From Guadua angustifolia (Eukaryota; Streptophyta; Magnoliopsida; Poales; Poaceae), in assembly GCA_036346375.1 (NCBI GenBank), contig CM070512.1, positions 40,222,466-40,286,465 of the forward strand: a DNA stretch of 64,000 nucleotides. The letters are read 5' to 3'. Below, piece by piece: positions 45,594-56,404 of the stretch (the first letter of the stretch is position 1; every line of letters begins with the position of its first letter). The notes under the pieces are model-generated. The model made no database searches and had not been told where the DNA came from. It was given only the letters and a program-made list of their open reading frames with translations. Position numbers and translations under genes: made by a program.

Positions 45594-45688
45594 GGCAGAG
45601 AATCATGACAAAGCCTTTACAATGCTCTGTCTTAACTCAGGACCACCCGCTAAGGTTTCAACACTGAAGGGACTGGTTACCACAATAG

Positions 45689-46746
45689 TGAAGGTGAACG
45701 CATAGGCTACGCTAGCCGAAAACAAAATTTTCTACGCATTCAACTAGGATACATGCGAGTAGTGGATCATGGATCATTACCCTTGGAGCACGTTAGCAGC
45801 AGAAGAAGAGTGGGTGAAGCATCGCGTACTCCAAAGTCTGATAGTAGATGCCGGAGTTGATCGTCTCCTCCTCGCGATCGCACACGCATAGCGCTATAGA
45901 GGAAGTAGACGTTCACTGTCAATCACGAGGTAGATGCACGGCGCCTCTACGGTATCCACACGTCGAGTAGGATCATCTTACTGGTGTGCTAGCACCCACG
46001 TCTGACTAGGGTTTAGGGGGCGGAGGATGCTGCGACGGCTAGGGTTTGTGGTGGGGAGAACCTCTCACCGCACACCCCCACGCCTTTATATAGAGTGCAC
46101 TAACGGGCCTTCTACAATAGAAGCCCACTAGGACTCACACTAATGGATCTTCTACAAGAGAAATCCATTAAGACGCCAGAGAATCCAAACTGTGTAAACC
46201 CACTAATGGATCCAATCCATCAGACATGATCCAACCCGTTAAGTGTGTGACCGTTAAGTTCATGCAAGAACGCCATGGCCCCGAAACCTCTTTTTCCGCA
46301 CCATCGACAACAATGGTTCCTAGCGGGACATGTTGTCCCCGAATGCACAAGAATGATCGTGATTTTGAACCTTGATATACTCAGATACCAATCGTTTTGC
46401 CACGCGATACCGATCAAGCTCAAGGCAAGATGCGTGCCATCCTTGTGATAGCTTCGACCCATTCACTCGTCAATGTAATGGATATAATTCGTGATTAACA
46501 CTTTAATCACTTTGGCATGGCCATGCACTTTTCCTTATCCATCCACACCGAGGGGCCCAAAGATATCTCTCCGTTATCAGGAGGGCAAATTCCATCTTGA
46601 TCTCTTATATCTCACGTCTTGTTTCATGGCATACTCGTAAGCTACCTTTATAACTCTCCTGCTACGGAGAAGCGTTTGATAGCCCCAAAGTATACAATTA
46701 CACATGCTGAGAATCAATAACAATCTCAGGTCAAAGGATCTCAACA
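45689..46746 (-). mobile_element. Solo LTR of a Ty1-copia element in B 3' LTR
   Basis: A 1058-bp block with TG..CA ends on the minus strand (TGTTGAGATCC to TTCACCTTCA), unrelated to the surrounding LTR and absent from the B 5' LTR. It contains a TATATAAA box (minus, 46085-46092) and the kind of terminal sequence (GCGTAGAAAATTTTGTTTTC) I associate with grass copia LTRs. Flanks AATAG and AATTT do not form a full duplication, which fits a deletion at one edge. Confidence 0.75.
46085..46092 (-). promoter_or_regulatory. TATA box of the copia solo LTR
   Basis: TATATAAA on the minus strand (context GCACTCTATATAAAGG). Confidence 0.5.
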
Positions 46747-48166
46747 AATTTTTAGAATTTTGAATCACCTCAATCGGAGTTCGTATGAGAGAGAACGAGC
46801 TCTCGGAAGATTCAAATTCCTGAAAATTCATAAAATTGGAAAATCAATATTTAACCGAATTATTTTTGTAAAAGAAAATCCGATTATTGCGTCAGCGTGA
46901 CATCAGCGCTGATCCAGACCAACCGAGTGCTGACACATGTCACATGGCACTGTTCCGTGGACCGGTGCACCGGCTAATGTCACGGTGACGTCAGCCACCA
47001 CGCGACGGCGTTGGATTGGTTCGGCTCGCGACGCGATCTGGTTCGCTCACATGGATCCAACGGCTACCGATCAATATGCTACGTGGCGCAATCTAAACCG
47101 TTCACCCACGATCAAACGGCGAGGGATACCAGAGGCATTTTACTGCTCACCGAGAGGCGTGGATTGATCCAAAATGCTCGATAAAGATCCGACGGCCGAG
47201 ACGCTTTGATCTTGCTCGGGTGCGGCGCAACGGCGATGCCCCGGCGACCTTCGAAGCGTTGTACCGATGCGATGCGATGCGACGAGTCTGGATCTGGCCT
47301 CAGGTGTGGTGATCGGCGGCTTGACGACGGCGCAAGGTGGCAAGAACCGAGGCGGCGCGAGTGCGAACTTCGGCGAGGTCGTGTGAGCTCCCCTGTGGAC
47401 TTCGGCCGACTGCGTTTCGGGAAAAAGATGCGGCGGGCTGTGATGATTCTCGGAAGGGGCGCCCGGGCCTTAAATACCCCACACACGACGCGTATGGGCA
47501 CTGGAATCCGTGTTATCGGCGGCATGCGTGATTCCGAAGTTCAAGACGGACACGATTAACCATCGCCGTCCGATCGGCGATCAAGGGCGACGAGGACTCT
47601 GGCGTGCACGATCCGAGCCGATCGGCGCATCAACGGCGGAATCCCTAGGGTTTTAATTGCCCGACGGATGGCAATCGCACGATCTTGATCCGACGACTGA
47701 CAAGGGCTAGGGTTTCGAAGCGGCGCGGCTTGATGAAGACCCTTGGATCTTCATTCAACGGCTGGCGTTAATCCCTCCAGAAAAACAAGCCGGCTGGGCC
47801 GAACAGTACATGGCCGAGCGGGCATAGTAATGGACTTTGGCCTATTACTGTTCTGAACGAATTTTCGGGTTTTACTTTTAAAATAATTAAGGAAATTACT
47901 TTGATTTATTTGAGGCAATAAAAATCCCATAAAAATCTCAAAAATACTTTGAGGCATTCTGGACTCAAATAAAATATTTTTGGAAAAACTTTATTTTAAC
48001 TTTATCTATTTATAATTAGTTTTTGGTAAAAAGGTTAATATACTTTATTTAAAATAATTCAAATAAACTCTGGAAAATTCCAATAAATCTAGAAAATTCA
48101 CAAATCACACAAATAGCAATAAAACACTATTTAGCTAAGTTAAAAGGAAAATTTTGGGATGTTACA

Positions 48167-48182
48167 AACCTCCCCCCTTAAC
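48167..48182 (-). other. Polypurine tract of gypsy B
   Basis: On the minus strand GTTAAGGGGGGAGGTT lies directly before TGTAACATCCC. It fixes orientation and LTR start. Confidence 0.85.
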
Positions 48183-49200
48183 AGAATGACCCCGAGATTC
48201 AGGGCTGTCTAGAGAGTAGGTTTGGGAATTCTTCCTTCAGGTCCTCTTCGCGCTCCCAAGTTGCTTCGCTCTCCGAGTAATTGCTCCATTGAACTCTGCA
48301 AAAGCGAACAGACTTGTTTCTGGTTCTACACTCCAGCACGTCTAGAATCATGATTGGCTGCTCTTTGTATGGCAGGTCTTCTTGTACTCGATTGCTTCTA
48401 ACGATGTCTGCTCTGCTAGCACTCTGAGGTACTTCTTGAGCTGTGACACATGAAATACGTCATGGACTCCTGCTAATGACTAGGGCAACTACAACTGATA
48501 AGCAACCTCTCCTCGACAACTCTGGATTTTGAATGGTCCAATGAACCAAGGTACAAGCTTCCCTTTGGCATGAAATCTTTTTACACCTTTGAAGGGAGTG
48601 ACTCTGAGATACATGAAGCCATTGGGTTCAAAACTCAAATCGCGGTGACGATTGTCGGTGTAGCTCTTCTACCTTGACTGCGCTGTCAAGCCTTTACCTG
48701 ATCATGGCAACTTGTTCTTCGGCCTCCCTGAGAATTTCAGGCCCAACCACTGAACGCTCTCCCGTTTCATTCCAATTTAACGGTGTACGACAGGCACGAC
48801 CATATAAGGCCTCAAATGGTGACATCTACAAACTAGCCTGATAACTATTGTTATAACTGAACTCTGCATATGGCAAGCATTTATCCCAAGATGCAGCATA
48901 AGATATCGCACAAGCTCTCAACATATCTTCTAGGATCTGATTAACTCTTTCTATCTGGCCATCTGTCTGCGGATGATAAGCGGTGCTGAAATTTAAATGA
49001 GTCCCCACTGCTTCATGCTGCTTGTTCCAAAACCTTGAAGTGAATTGGGTACTTCGATCTGACACAATTTTCTTGAGCACACCATGCAACACACAATCCT
49101 TGACATATACAGATCTGCCAAATGATCTTTTGAATACGTAGTCTTCAGTGGTATGAAACGAGCAACTTTGGTAAAGCAATCAACGATGATTCATATGAAA
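48183..49200 (-). pseudogene. Gypsy B integrase and C-terminal region
   Basis: Minus strand: integrase core with IVSDRSTQFTSRFWNKQHEA (second catalytic Asp) and STAYHPQTDGQIERVNQILE (catalytic Glu), RACAISYAASWDKCLPYAEF, then past a stop near 48826 the C-terminal segments FHAKGKLVPWFIGPF and HDVFHVSQLKKYL. No chromodomain is clearly readable. The first catalytic Asp lies in degraded sequence above 49180. Confidence 0.9.
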
Positions 49201-51618
49201 TCATATCCTTTTTGAGTTATGGGAAAATCCTCACCACTATAGATCCTTTTACTAGTTTGCCTCCTATTTCCCCTCAGGGATCTGCGCGACTGTAACGAAC
49301 CAACGGGTCACCAATGCATTGCCTTCATTCTCTGACCCGCATCACATAGGGCATCCTATCCAATAGCTTCGCTCTTCATTTTAGACCACCAATACTTTTC
49401 TGTAGACCTCATTACATCTTTGTACTTTCTAGATGAATCGAATACTTAGAATCATGGGTTCCCTCATGTATCACCTACTTAGGATCTTCCTATCTGGCAC
49501 ACTGGTTCGGCCTTAAATCCTCATGGTATCCTAATTGCTCAAAATTCTGTTTCTTGGCTAAGCCTTCTTCTTTCCTTGGCTTGATTTTGTATTTCTTCTC
49601 CCTTCGAACTTCCTGTGATCTGATCTTCTAATGTTGGTTTTATTTCCAAAGCAGCTATGAAACTTTGTCGAACGACCTCCAATTTCAGCCTCTCAAATTC
49701 TTTGCATAACCCTGGTTGACCGCTCATTATCCACATATTTGCACTGCAGCCTCATAACTCAAACGTCGACTACCACATTTGCCTTATCAGGATGCCCATG
49801 GATTCTGACACTAGAATCTTTGATCATTTCTAGCCGTTTTCTTCGTTCCATATTAAGGTTTGACTGAGTAAATATAATTTTGACTCTTATGATCCGCATA
49901 TATCTCACATCTGTTTTCGATGAGATAGTGACATTACTTTTTCAAATCGTGAACTACGACAGCTAACTCCAAATCATGCGTAGGGTAATTCTCCTCTTGT
50001 GGTCTCATTTGCCCTATCACGTGCAATAACCTTGCCATTTTGCGTCGATTCGCATCCCAAATCATGTCTAGAAGTATCACTATATATGTCGAAACTGCTC
50101 CGCATAGCTGGTAATACTAACACATGCGTTAATGTTAACCGCTTCTTCAACTTCCGAAAACTCTTTTCACACCCTGGCGTCCATGCAACCTTTTCTCATC
50201 AACACTCGCATAAGAGGTCTAGCTGTTGTCGAAAAACCTTTCTATGAACCAACGTTAATATCCTGCCATTCCCAGAACTTCAAATCTAAGTAACGAATTT
50301 TGGTTGCTTCCAATATCACACATCTTCTACCTTGCTTGGTTCAATAGTAACTCCTTTAGCAGCCTTTGCATGGCTAACGAGATTCCACATTTTTCTTCCA
50401 GAATCACATTTGTTGAACTTAGCGTACGACTGCTGCTCTCGCAATCTTTCCAAAACCAATTTAACATGTTCTGCATGTTCTTCTCTTGTCTTAGAGTATG
50501 CTAGAATGTCATCTGTATGGTAACCATGAATTTATCCAAATAATCCATAAACACCTTACTCCTCATGTTCATGAAGTATGCGGGGGCATTGGTCAATCCA
50601 GGAGATATAGCCAAAACTTATACTGTCCATATCGTGTAGAGAACGCAATCCTAGAAACATCCTTCACATGACTACTCAACTAATGATAGCCGGAGCAAAA
50701 TTTTATCCTAGAGAAATTCTAACTCTCTTCTAAAATGTCCAAACACGTTGTCAATCCTGATATTGGATACTCGTTTTCGATCTTTTCTTCATTTAGAGCA
50801 CAATTCAGTGCACTTTCCTGATCTTCCATTTTCCTTTTTGATAAACAAGAGCTCCCATGGTGACGCACTAAGTCTTCTCAAAACTCTTCCTAGTAACTCT
50901 TCAATATACTTTTCCATTTCCCACTAATTCCTTAGTATATATTTGACATGGTCCTTTCGCTATTAGGCTGTACCAGGCACTAATTCACTCACGAACTTGA
51001 TCTTTCGATATGACGGTATACCAGGCAAATTCTTGGAAAATATATCAAGGTATTCTCTAACAACTAGCGCATATTCTAATTGGCAAATTCCACACTATTA
51101 TCCATCAGCTGGCTAACACGAACTGTCATCACTTGAAACCCCCTTTTTTTCACATTCAGGGTTTTAAATCGATATACTCTTCACCAAAATAGCCTTATGT
51201 TTGAGCATTCAACTAATTCCAGGAATAATGTCAAAGGTCTAAGTATCCAATCGCAATATGATTTGCTTGGAACTCTTCTCATTCAATAAGCACTGAACTC
51301 TCAACATCCTGGTTAAATCTAGCACAACTTAGCACTTACTGACAATGACAATTCTTCTTGTTAACAAAATCTTGCTGGGTACCACTAAACTAGCCACCAT
51401 TGCACATGCACCATTTTCAGGTAAACCTTTAACACAGGCAAATATTCATGGAAAAATATGACCATTCTTTTGCTATCAATGCTTTTATTCCATCAATTTA
51501 CATCCCAACCTCTCAATCATCTCTACTTTATTTCTTTAAACAAGAAAACCCTTACATGGAGTTTATCACTAATCACTTTTCTTTACAAATGAGGATATGA
51601 CCCTTGCATAGGGTAAAA
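49201..51618 (-). pseudogene. Gypsy B protease, RT and RNase H (heavily degraded)
   Basis: No long frame remains, but RT can be read on the minus strand near 50580-50460: KVFMDYLDKFMV, a one-base shift at the FIDDI motif, then HTLRQEKN/EHAEHVKLVLE in another frame. Short matches elsewhere fit PR-RT-RH order. Decay is stronger than in gypsy A despite the later insertion. Confidence 0.65.
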
Positions 51619-52573
51619 TCATTGATCCAAACTTTCAAGGTTGACGTTGTCGTTAAAATTCTGACTGGGGCAGAGTTGAGATTGACATGAACTGGCATAG
51701 TTAGTTTCTTCTGTGGGCAGCTGTTGGCAAATTCCTGAGCTTATGACAGGTATAGCAAAGTGGGCAACTCTTTTCCTTGAGCATTCTTTGACCGGGATAG
51801 TATCTTTGCTTAGATGCCTTTTCTTCAACTGATTCTCAAGGCAAATTTCTCTCACAATTTCACCGCTCACTCTTCGCGTTATGTATCGGACTGAGGTAAC
51901 TTCCAGTATATCCACGGCTATAGAAATTATTTGTTCTCTCTGTGGGCATTGCTTGACAAAATGGCCTTCTTCTCTAATCTATTGTGACCATATCATTCCT
52001 TGGTGGAGCAAAGAGATCATGAAAAGCAGCAATAAATTCATTCCAAGTGATTTTCTGTGGGGCTTCATGGTTTGCACAATAGTTCTTCCACCATTCAGCG
52101 GCAACTCCTCGTAACTGATATGAAGCATACAAGACCTCCTCATCACTTCTGCACTGAGCTATGAGTAGCTTCCTCTCAATGGTCTTGAGCCAATCTTCTG
52201 CCTCTGAAGGTGAAACATTCCCTGAAAACGTTGGCGGACAAGTCCTTATAAATTCTGATAACCATGAGTCAGCACAGGGATCATTGATAACAGTTCGAGA
52301 TGATTTACTGACATTAGCTTGATTGGTCATATTCTGTATTTGCTTCATCATTGCTTGCATCAACTGAGTCTAAGCGGCCAAAAACTCTTTAAAACTCTGC
52401 ATATCTATCGGTATTGACGGTTGAAGAACTAATCCATCCTTAGAGTTTCCACTGAGTTGATTTCCACTCCCACTGGCTCCATTGCTATCACTAATCTGAA
52501 CCATCTGCTTGATTACCTCGAAGGGGTTATGGAAGAGGGAAATAGCATAGGTAAGGAGCAAGAATCCTAACAC
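51619..52573 (-). pseudogene. Gypsy B Gag
   Basis: Minus strand: start region MLGFLLLTYAISLFHNPFEV (52573, start uncertain), a stop at 52370, then MKQIQNMTNQ, capsid core EFIRTCPPTFSGNVSPSEAE, DWLKTIERKLLIAQCRSDEE and WWKNYCANHEAPQKITWNEF. After a frame break the tail carries a decayed zinc knuckle (CYTCHKLRN near 51755). The order matches the Gag of gypsy A (PPTF..DW..IAQC). Confidence 0.88.
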
Positions 52574-53143
52574 AGGGGAGATAGGTTTAACCCAATCAAC
52601 TTAGGCAACTATATTAATAACTTGGTATGGTTGCTTATGTAAGCCTAAAAGCTTTGCAACACATACTGCACAACCAGCAATCAAGAAGAACCAATTTAAC
52701 CTAAACACACAAAACTACCGTCTGCATGGGTGACACTCCTATCTTAGGAAACGCGACTCCCACATATAAGTCTCAACTGGCTACTTGAAGCACTGAGTCT
52801 TCTAGCTCTTGATACACTTCATTGATCCGCTCTTCCATGAGCTTGATGATTCTTTCCTTCATAATCTTTATGGTAGCAAAGAGTACACGATGCCATCTCC
52901 TAAAGTGTGGTATATCGCTTTTACTCAAGATAACTCAGGTAAGATTTTAACTCAATTCAGTAGAGGTAAGAGAAAGAAATTTTAGCAAGGGAAAAGGAAG
53001 AATTTTTGGTAAGGACGGAAATAGAAGAATGAGATAAGTCAAGAACACATTATTCTTCTAGGTTAGGTCTTTTACTTTAGAAAATAATTTTGAAAGACCT
53101 ATAGAGACGCCCAACTATCTAGGGTCAAGACCTACAACAAGAT
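52574..53143 (-). other. Leader of gypsy B
   Basis: About 570 bp between the primer binding site and gag, with no supported ORF. Unlike gypsy A, no orf0-type exon is visible. Confidence 0.6.
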
Positions 53144-53155
53144 GGCTCGATACCA
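53144..53155 (-). other. Primer binding site of gypsy B (decayed tRNA-Met type)
   Basis: Minus strand TGGTATCGAGCC, close to the canonical TGGTATCAGAGCC with a small deletion, four bases after the LTR end. Confidence 0.75.
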
Positions 53156-53159
53156 CCTT

Positions 53160-54230
53160 TGTCGGGACCGAATATGCAAATCCGGACACTCAGGTATATC
53201 TTGACTAGTCCAGATCACGCTTAGTGCACACAGCTCAATATTAGTGAATATCACAATCATACACAGCGGAAAGACATTACATACTAAATATTACTAGTTG
53301 AATGACCTTATGGTCAACTTACATAACAATGCCTCACAAGGCTGAACAACCAAATTGAACTGCAGTGGAATGAAGATGTAGGTAACCCCTTAGTATACCA
53401 CAGGCAACTGACAAGGCTCGCACCCTAAACATTCGTCCCTTCATGGTACACCTTCTTCAGCACTGATGATGTTGTAGGCAAGGGTGAGTACATAAAGCAT
53501 CAACAAGTTGTGCACATAATGCAATTCTAACATAACTACATGCATGGCTTATTCCAAAGGAATGGCTAACAATGGCTATTTGCAGTAAAGCAGCATTTAT
53601 GAACAAGTACAGTATGTAGATTGAAAAGACAGTAAAAAAATAACAGTAATAGATAGATTCAGCGTTTCTTAAGTAAACCAAGTTTCTCATCCTAAGTCAA
53701 GATTCAACTTTCCATGACAACCGGCCATCCATCCCAGGTTTTCATTTTGCAAAAGTCTAACCCTTGACTATAATTCCCGAGGATTGCTCAATACCGTGGG
53801 CACGGCTATCCGAATAGTTTGTACACTCTGCAAAGGTTATGCACTTTACCCACACGACATGATCATCTCTTGTTGCCAAGCTATTAGCACACTCCCTTTG
53901 GTGTGCCGGTAGAGAATCATGACAAAGCCTTTACAATGCTCTGTCCTAACTCGGTACCACCCGCTAAGGTTTCAACACTGAAGGGACTGGTTATCACAAC
54001 AGGGCCCCCCTCTTGCGCCATCTGGGTTCATTAAAAAGGGTGAATCTCACCACAACTGGTAGTACCAAAGCTAAGACATTGCAAATTAGTCAGCTAGGCT
54101 ACCCCATAACAGACTTGTGGTTGCATGATTGACACAGGTCAAAGGCTTGCAAGGTTAAGTCCTTAAAGTTTGATCAAAGCAAGACTTGCACATACCCTCT
54201 GCCCATCGGGCCCACCCACACTACTACAGA
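53160..54230 (-). repeat. 5' LTR of gypsy B (3' portion only)
   Basis: Aligns with 44841-45688 of the 3' LTR up to about 53999, then continues with LTR-like sequence missing from the 3' LTR (the block CCCATAACAGACTTGTGGTTG near 54110 has counterparts in LTRs A and E). It stops at the CACTA2 terminus. Confidence 0.85.
53793..53908 (-). other. Palindromic LTR cassette (copy in B 5' LTR)
   Basis: Same blocks as in the 3' LTR, with CTCTGCAGAG changed to CTTTGCAGAG (minus) at 53826-53835 and GTGGGTAAAG at 53843-53852. Confidence 0.7.
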
Positions 54231-54605
54231 AATGATTTTCCTAGACACCAAGGATTTCTTTCCATAGGCGGATTAAAAGGAGAGCCGCCTCAAATGACTG
54301 CAAGCGGTCCTTGGGGTTAAAAACCGCATGTGTAAAGTATCTTCACAGTCGCTCTCTTCTTAAACCACCGTGAAAATATTGATCTTTTCACAAAGTGCCC
54401 TTTAGATGCCGCTGAGGAAACTATACTTTTCACAAAGCGTCTCTTATGGAACCGCCTAGGAAATTGCGATTTTACAGGCGGCTTTCTTCACGGCCGCATG
54501 CGTAAAAGCGCAGCTTCCACAGGCAAGATATTAAGCAAGTCATTTTAGTTAATTATATTGATGGCCTAATTAATTAACGAACCCCCTGTGGTGATGTTCA
54601 AGTCC
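54231..54605. repeat. CACTA2 terminal and subterminal repeats
   Basis: Same alternating GGCGG/CCGCC units as 34830-35226 but more decayed: several ACAGGCGG boxes have become ACAAAGTG or ATAGGCGG. Confidence 0.8.
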
Positions 54606-55450
54606 CGGACTAATGTGGTCATGGCAGAGACAACTCCCGGAGACCCCCAAGCCCATGACCCATAGCCTGCTCCTACGACATCACCGCTAGCCCATCGGTC
54701 CGATGGTGGCTAGAGTAGACCATTTCAATATCATCACCTCCACGAGCTGCGGCGACTACATTGCAGAGCGCGAGGTCGATCCAACTCCGCCCGATCTTTG
54801 GGCATTCCGGCACCGAGAACGCATTTTACACGTAGTGCTTGAGTTGATTTTTGTGGTGTTAGCTCTTGTCGGATCTTTATGTAAGGACGAGTTATCTCAA
54901 TGTTGCGCCACTTGTAGTTGTTCCTTTCGTAATCGATCGATCCATGTGAAATATAGCACCCCGCGAACGATGTGAACATTTAGGACCGTCGCGGAGATTA
55001 ATTACTTCAACACTAAATCAAGACCGAACGGTATGGCCATTTTACGCTGCACTCTTTTCGCCAGGAGTTAGACGCATAAGATAACTTCAAGGCTTTTTGC
55101 GGTAGGATGGTCTCGTATACATATATTTACACATACCGGATCATCCTGATTTGTAGTTCCGCTGTAGCCCACGGCAAAAGTTGTACGCATAAAGGATGAT
55201 CCGGTGTGTTATCCTAACTGGGCCAGATCGTCGGCTTAGGAATCGGCTCCGTGCTTGAGGAGAGCACCTAGCAAGACAACATGTGTAGAGCTTTGGTCTC
55301 CTACCAATCACTTTCACTGCGATTGCTACGATCACAGAGAATAAGGCTGCTATGGGTTTTAGGGTCTGAGGGTGGACCCTGTTAGTGCGGTAGAGACAAC
55401 TCCTAGAGACCCCCAAGCCCATGACCCATAGCCTGCTCCTACGACATATT
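54606..55450. repeat. CACTA2 copy of the 780-bp repeat unit
   Basis: Contains GAGACAACTCC..GAGACCCCCAAGCCC at both ends (54630 and 55390), so slightly more than one unit. A perfect 13-bp inverted repeat ACCGGATCATCCT (55135-55147) / AGGATGATCCGGT (55193-55205) is present. Confidence 0.8.
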
Positions 55451-55593
55451 TACATAGACAGGAGAATCATGTACTTGCTTTTCTACCTAATTTAACGATC
55501 CGATGTGCACATATTTACATAGACAGAGAAACTCAGATTGCTTTTCGACCCACGGACGATCGGTATGCTAGAAGCAGGCGTCCTTCGCCTTCG

Positions 55594-56115
55594 GTGCTTA
55601 TATTAACCACCGGGAAGCGATTCGTGTTCAGAACTTCCCCAAGCCATTCCTATTCTCACCCTCGGCAATGTCGGCTTCCTTGTCCTCATCCTCCTCCACA
55701 ATGTCACAGATCGAGTCCGCCAGAAGCGGCTATAACTCCGTGCGCCGCGCCGTCGGCCCGATTGTTAGGCGTCACAACTGGGTCCCCGATAGCAGAGGAG
55801 GAGGAGGAGGCTATTCATGGCGGCAAAGAAGGCGGCAAGGGGCAACAAGGGCAGAAGTGGAAGGCGATAGAAGGCAAAAGCGATGGCAGCATGGACCATG
55901 AGGAGAAGCCGGGCGAGGAGGAGGAGGAGGAGGAGGAGGAGGAGCCAAAGTTGGCAGCGGGGAGCGACGACGACGGCGTTAGCGAGGAGGACGCCGGCGA
56001 CTACATCCCCGTCTTGTACCGCTTGGACACCTCCTCCTCCTCCGGCTCCTCCTCCGGCCACGTCTTGCTCTCATCGGACGAAGACGACGATGACGATGAT
56101 GATTTTTGGATGTAG
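55594..56115 (+). CDS. CACTA2 acidic protein ORF
   Basis: 173 codons. The first 60 residues (Pro/Ser/His-rich) may be out of the ancestral frame, because an overlapping frame from 55668 (SQIESARSGYNSVRRAVGPI) also looks coding. From residue 65 the acidic protein is continuous: basic Gly/Lys segment, EKPGEEEEEEEEEEPKLAAG, SDDDGVSEEDAGDYIPVLYR, LDTSSSSGSSSGHVLLSSDE, and a poly-Asp end DDDDDDDFWM. It is the better-preserved version of the frameshifted CACTA1 ORF (24467-24149). No family or function is recognised. Strong charge suggests a nuclear protein-interaction role, but that is speculation. Confidence 0.5.
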   Translation: MLILTTGKRFVFRTSPSHSYSHPRQCRLPCPHPPPQCHRSSPPEAAITPCAAPSARLLGVTTGSPIAEEEEEAIHGGKEGGKGQQGQKWKAIEGKSDGSMDHEEKPGEEEEEEEEEEPKLAAGSDDDGVSEEDAGDYIPVLYRLDTSSSSGSSSGHVLLSSDEDDDDDDDFWM

Positions 56116-56225
56116 ATAGAGTAGTTTAGCTAGGTATCTAGTTGGTGCATAATTCTGATGTACTACTGGCGCCCCTTTTGGATGTACATTTTGTTAATAT
56201 TATGTGCATTGCATTGTTCCCATGG

Positions 56226-56404
56226 TACTCAATAGAATTGAAATTTCAGAAAATGACACTCGAATTCTCCCCTCAATTCGCGGTATCCCCAAACGAGAGA
56301 TTTGGTTATTTGCCACTTTAAACATGTGGCTTCGCAAAATTGCCACTGGACCTACATTTCATTGACTCAAACGGTCCTATATTTCATTGGCTCAAGTGGC
56401 ATCA
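56226..56404. other. Unassigned spacer between CACTA2 and LTR F
   Basis: No gene is seen. A duplicated phrase, ACATTTCATTGACTCAAACGG / ATATTTCATTGGCTCAAGTGG, occurs at about 56355-56398. Confidence 0.5.

Larger units (their letters stand above)
44841..48166 (-). repeat. 3' LTR of gypsy B with nested copia solo LTR
   Basis: Minus-strand start TGTAACATCCC at 48166 (next to the PPT) and end GGGTCCCGACA at 44841. It contains a TATTTAAGG promoter-like site (minus, near 47470), a GC-rich leader (about 46920-47720), the palindromic cassette (45477-45593) and a copia solo LTR (45689-46746). Compared with the 5' LTR and with LTR F, several hundred bases are missing at the solo LTR junction. ORFs in the GC-rich part are not supported as genes. 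Confidence 0.88.
44841..54230 (-). mobile_element. Ty3-gypsy element B (Tekay/Del-like), minus strand, incomplete
   Basis: 3' LTR 44841-48166, PPT 48167-48182, pol and gag 48183-52573, leader and PBS near 53144, and partial 5' LTR 53160-54230. The two LTRs are clearly alike over their first 0.85 kb. The upper end is lost: the 5' LTR stops where CACTA2 begins at 54231, and its expected GGGATGTTACA end and target duplication are not found. Inserted in A's pol after GGGTATG. All ORFs are broken. Confidence 0.88.
54231..56225 (+). mobile_element. Non-autonomous CACTA2 (internally deleted, right end lost)
   Basis: Begins CACTACTACAGAAATGATTTTCCTAG after CCA and follows the right end of CACTA1 in reverse complement through the subterminal block (to about 54605). 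It then jumps to the tandem-repeat unit (54605-55450), the acidic ORF (55594-56115) and the sequence matching the CACTA1 flank down to about 23950. The transposase region is absent. Similarity ends near 56225 and no second terminus is seen, so its far end is truncated. Confidence 0.88.

Noticed and set aside
47112..47559. ORFs up to 137 codons on both strands
   Set aside because: GC-rich leader of the B 3' LTR. LTR F has no matching open frame at the same place, so no coding constraint is apparent.
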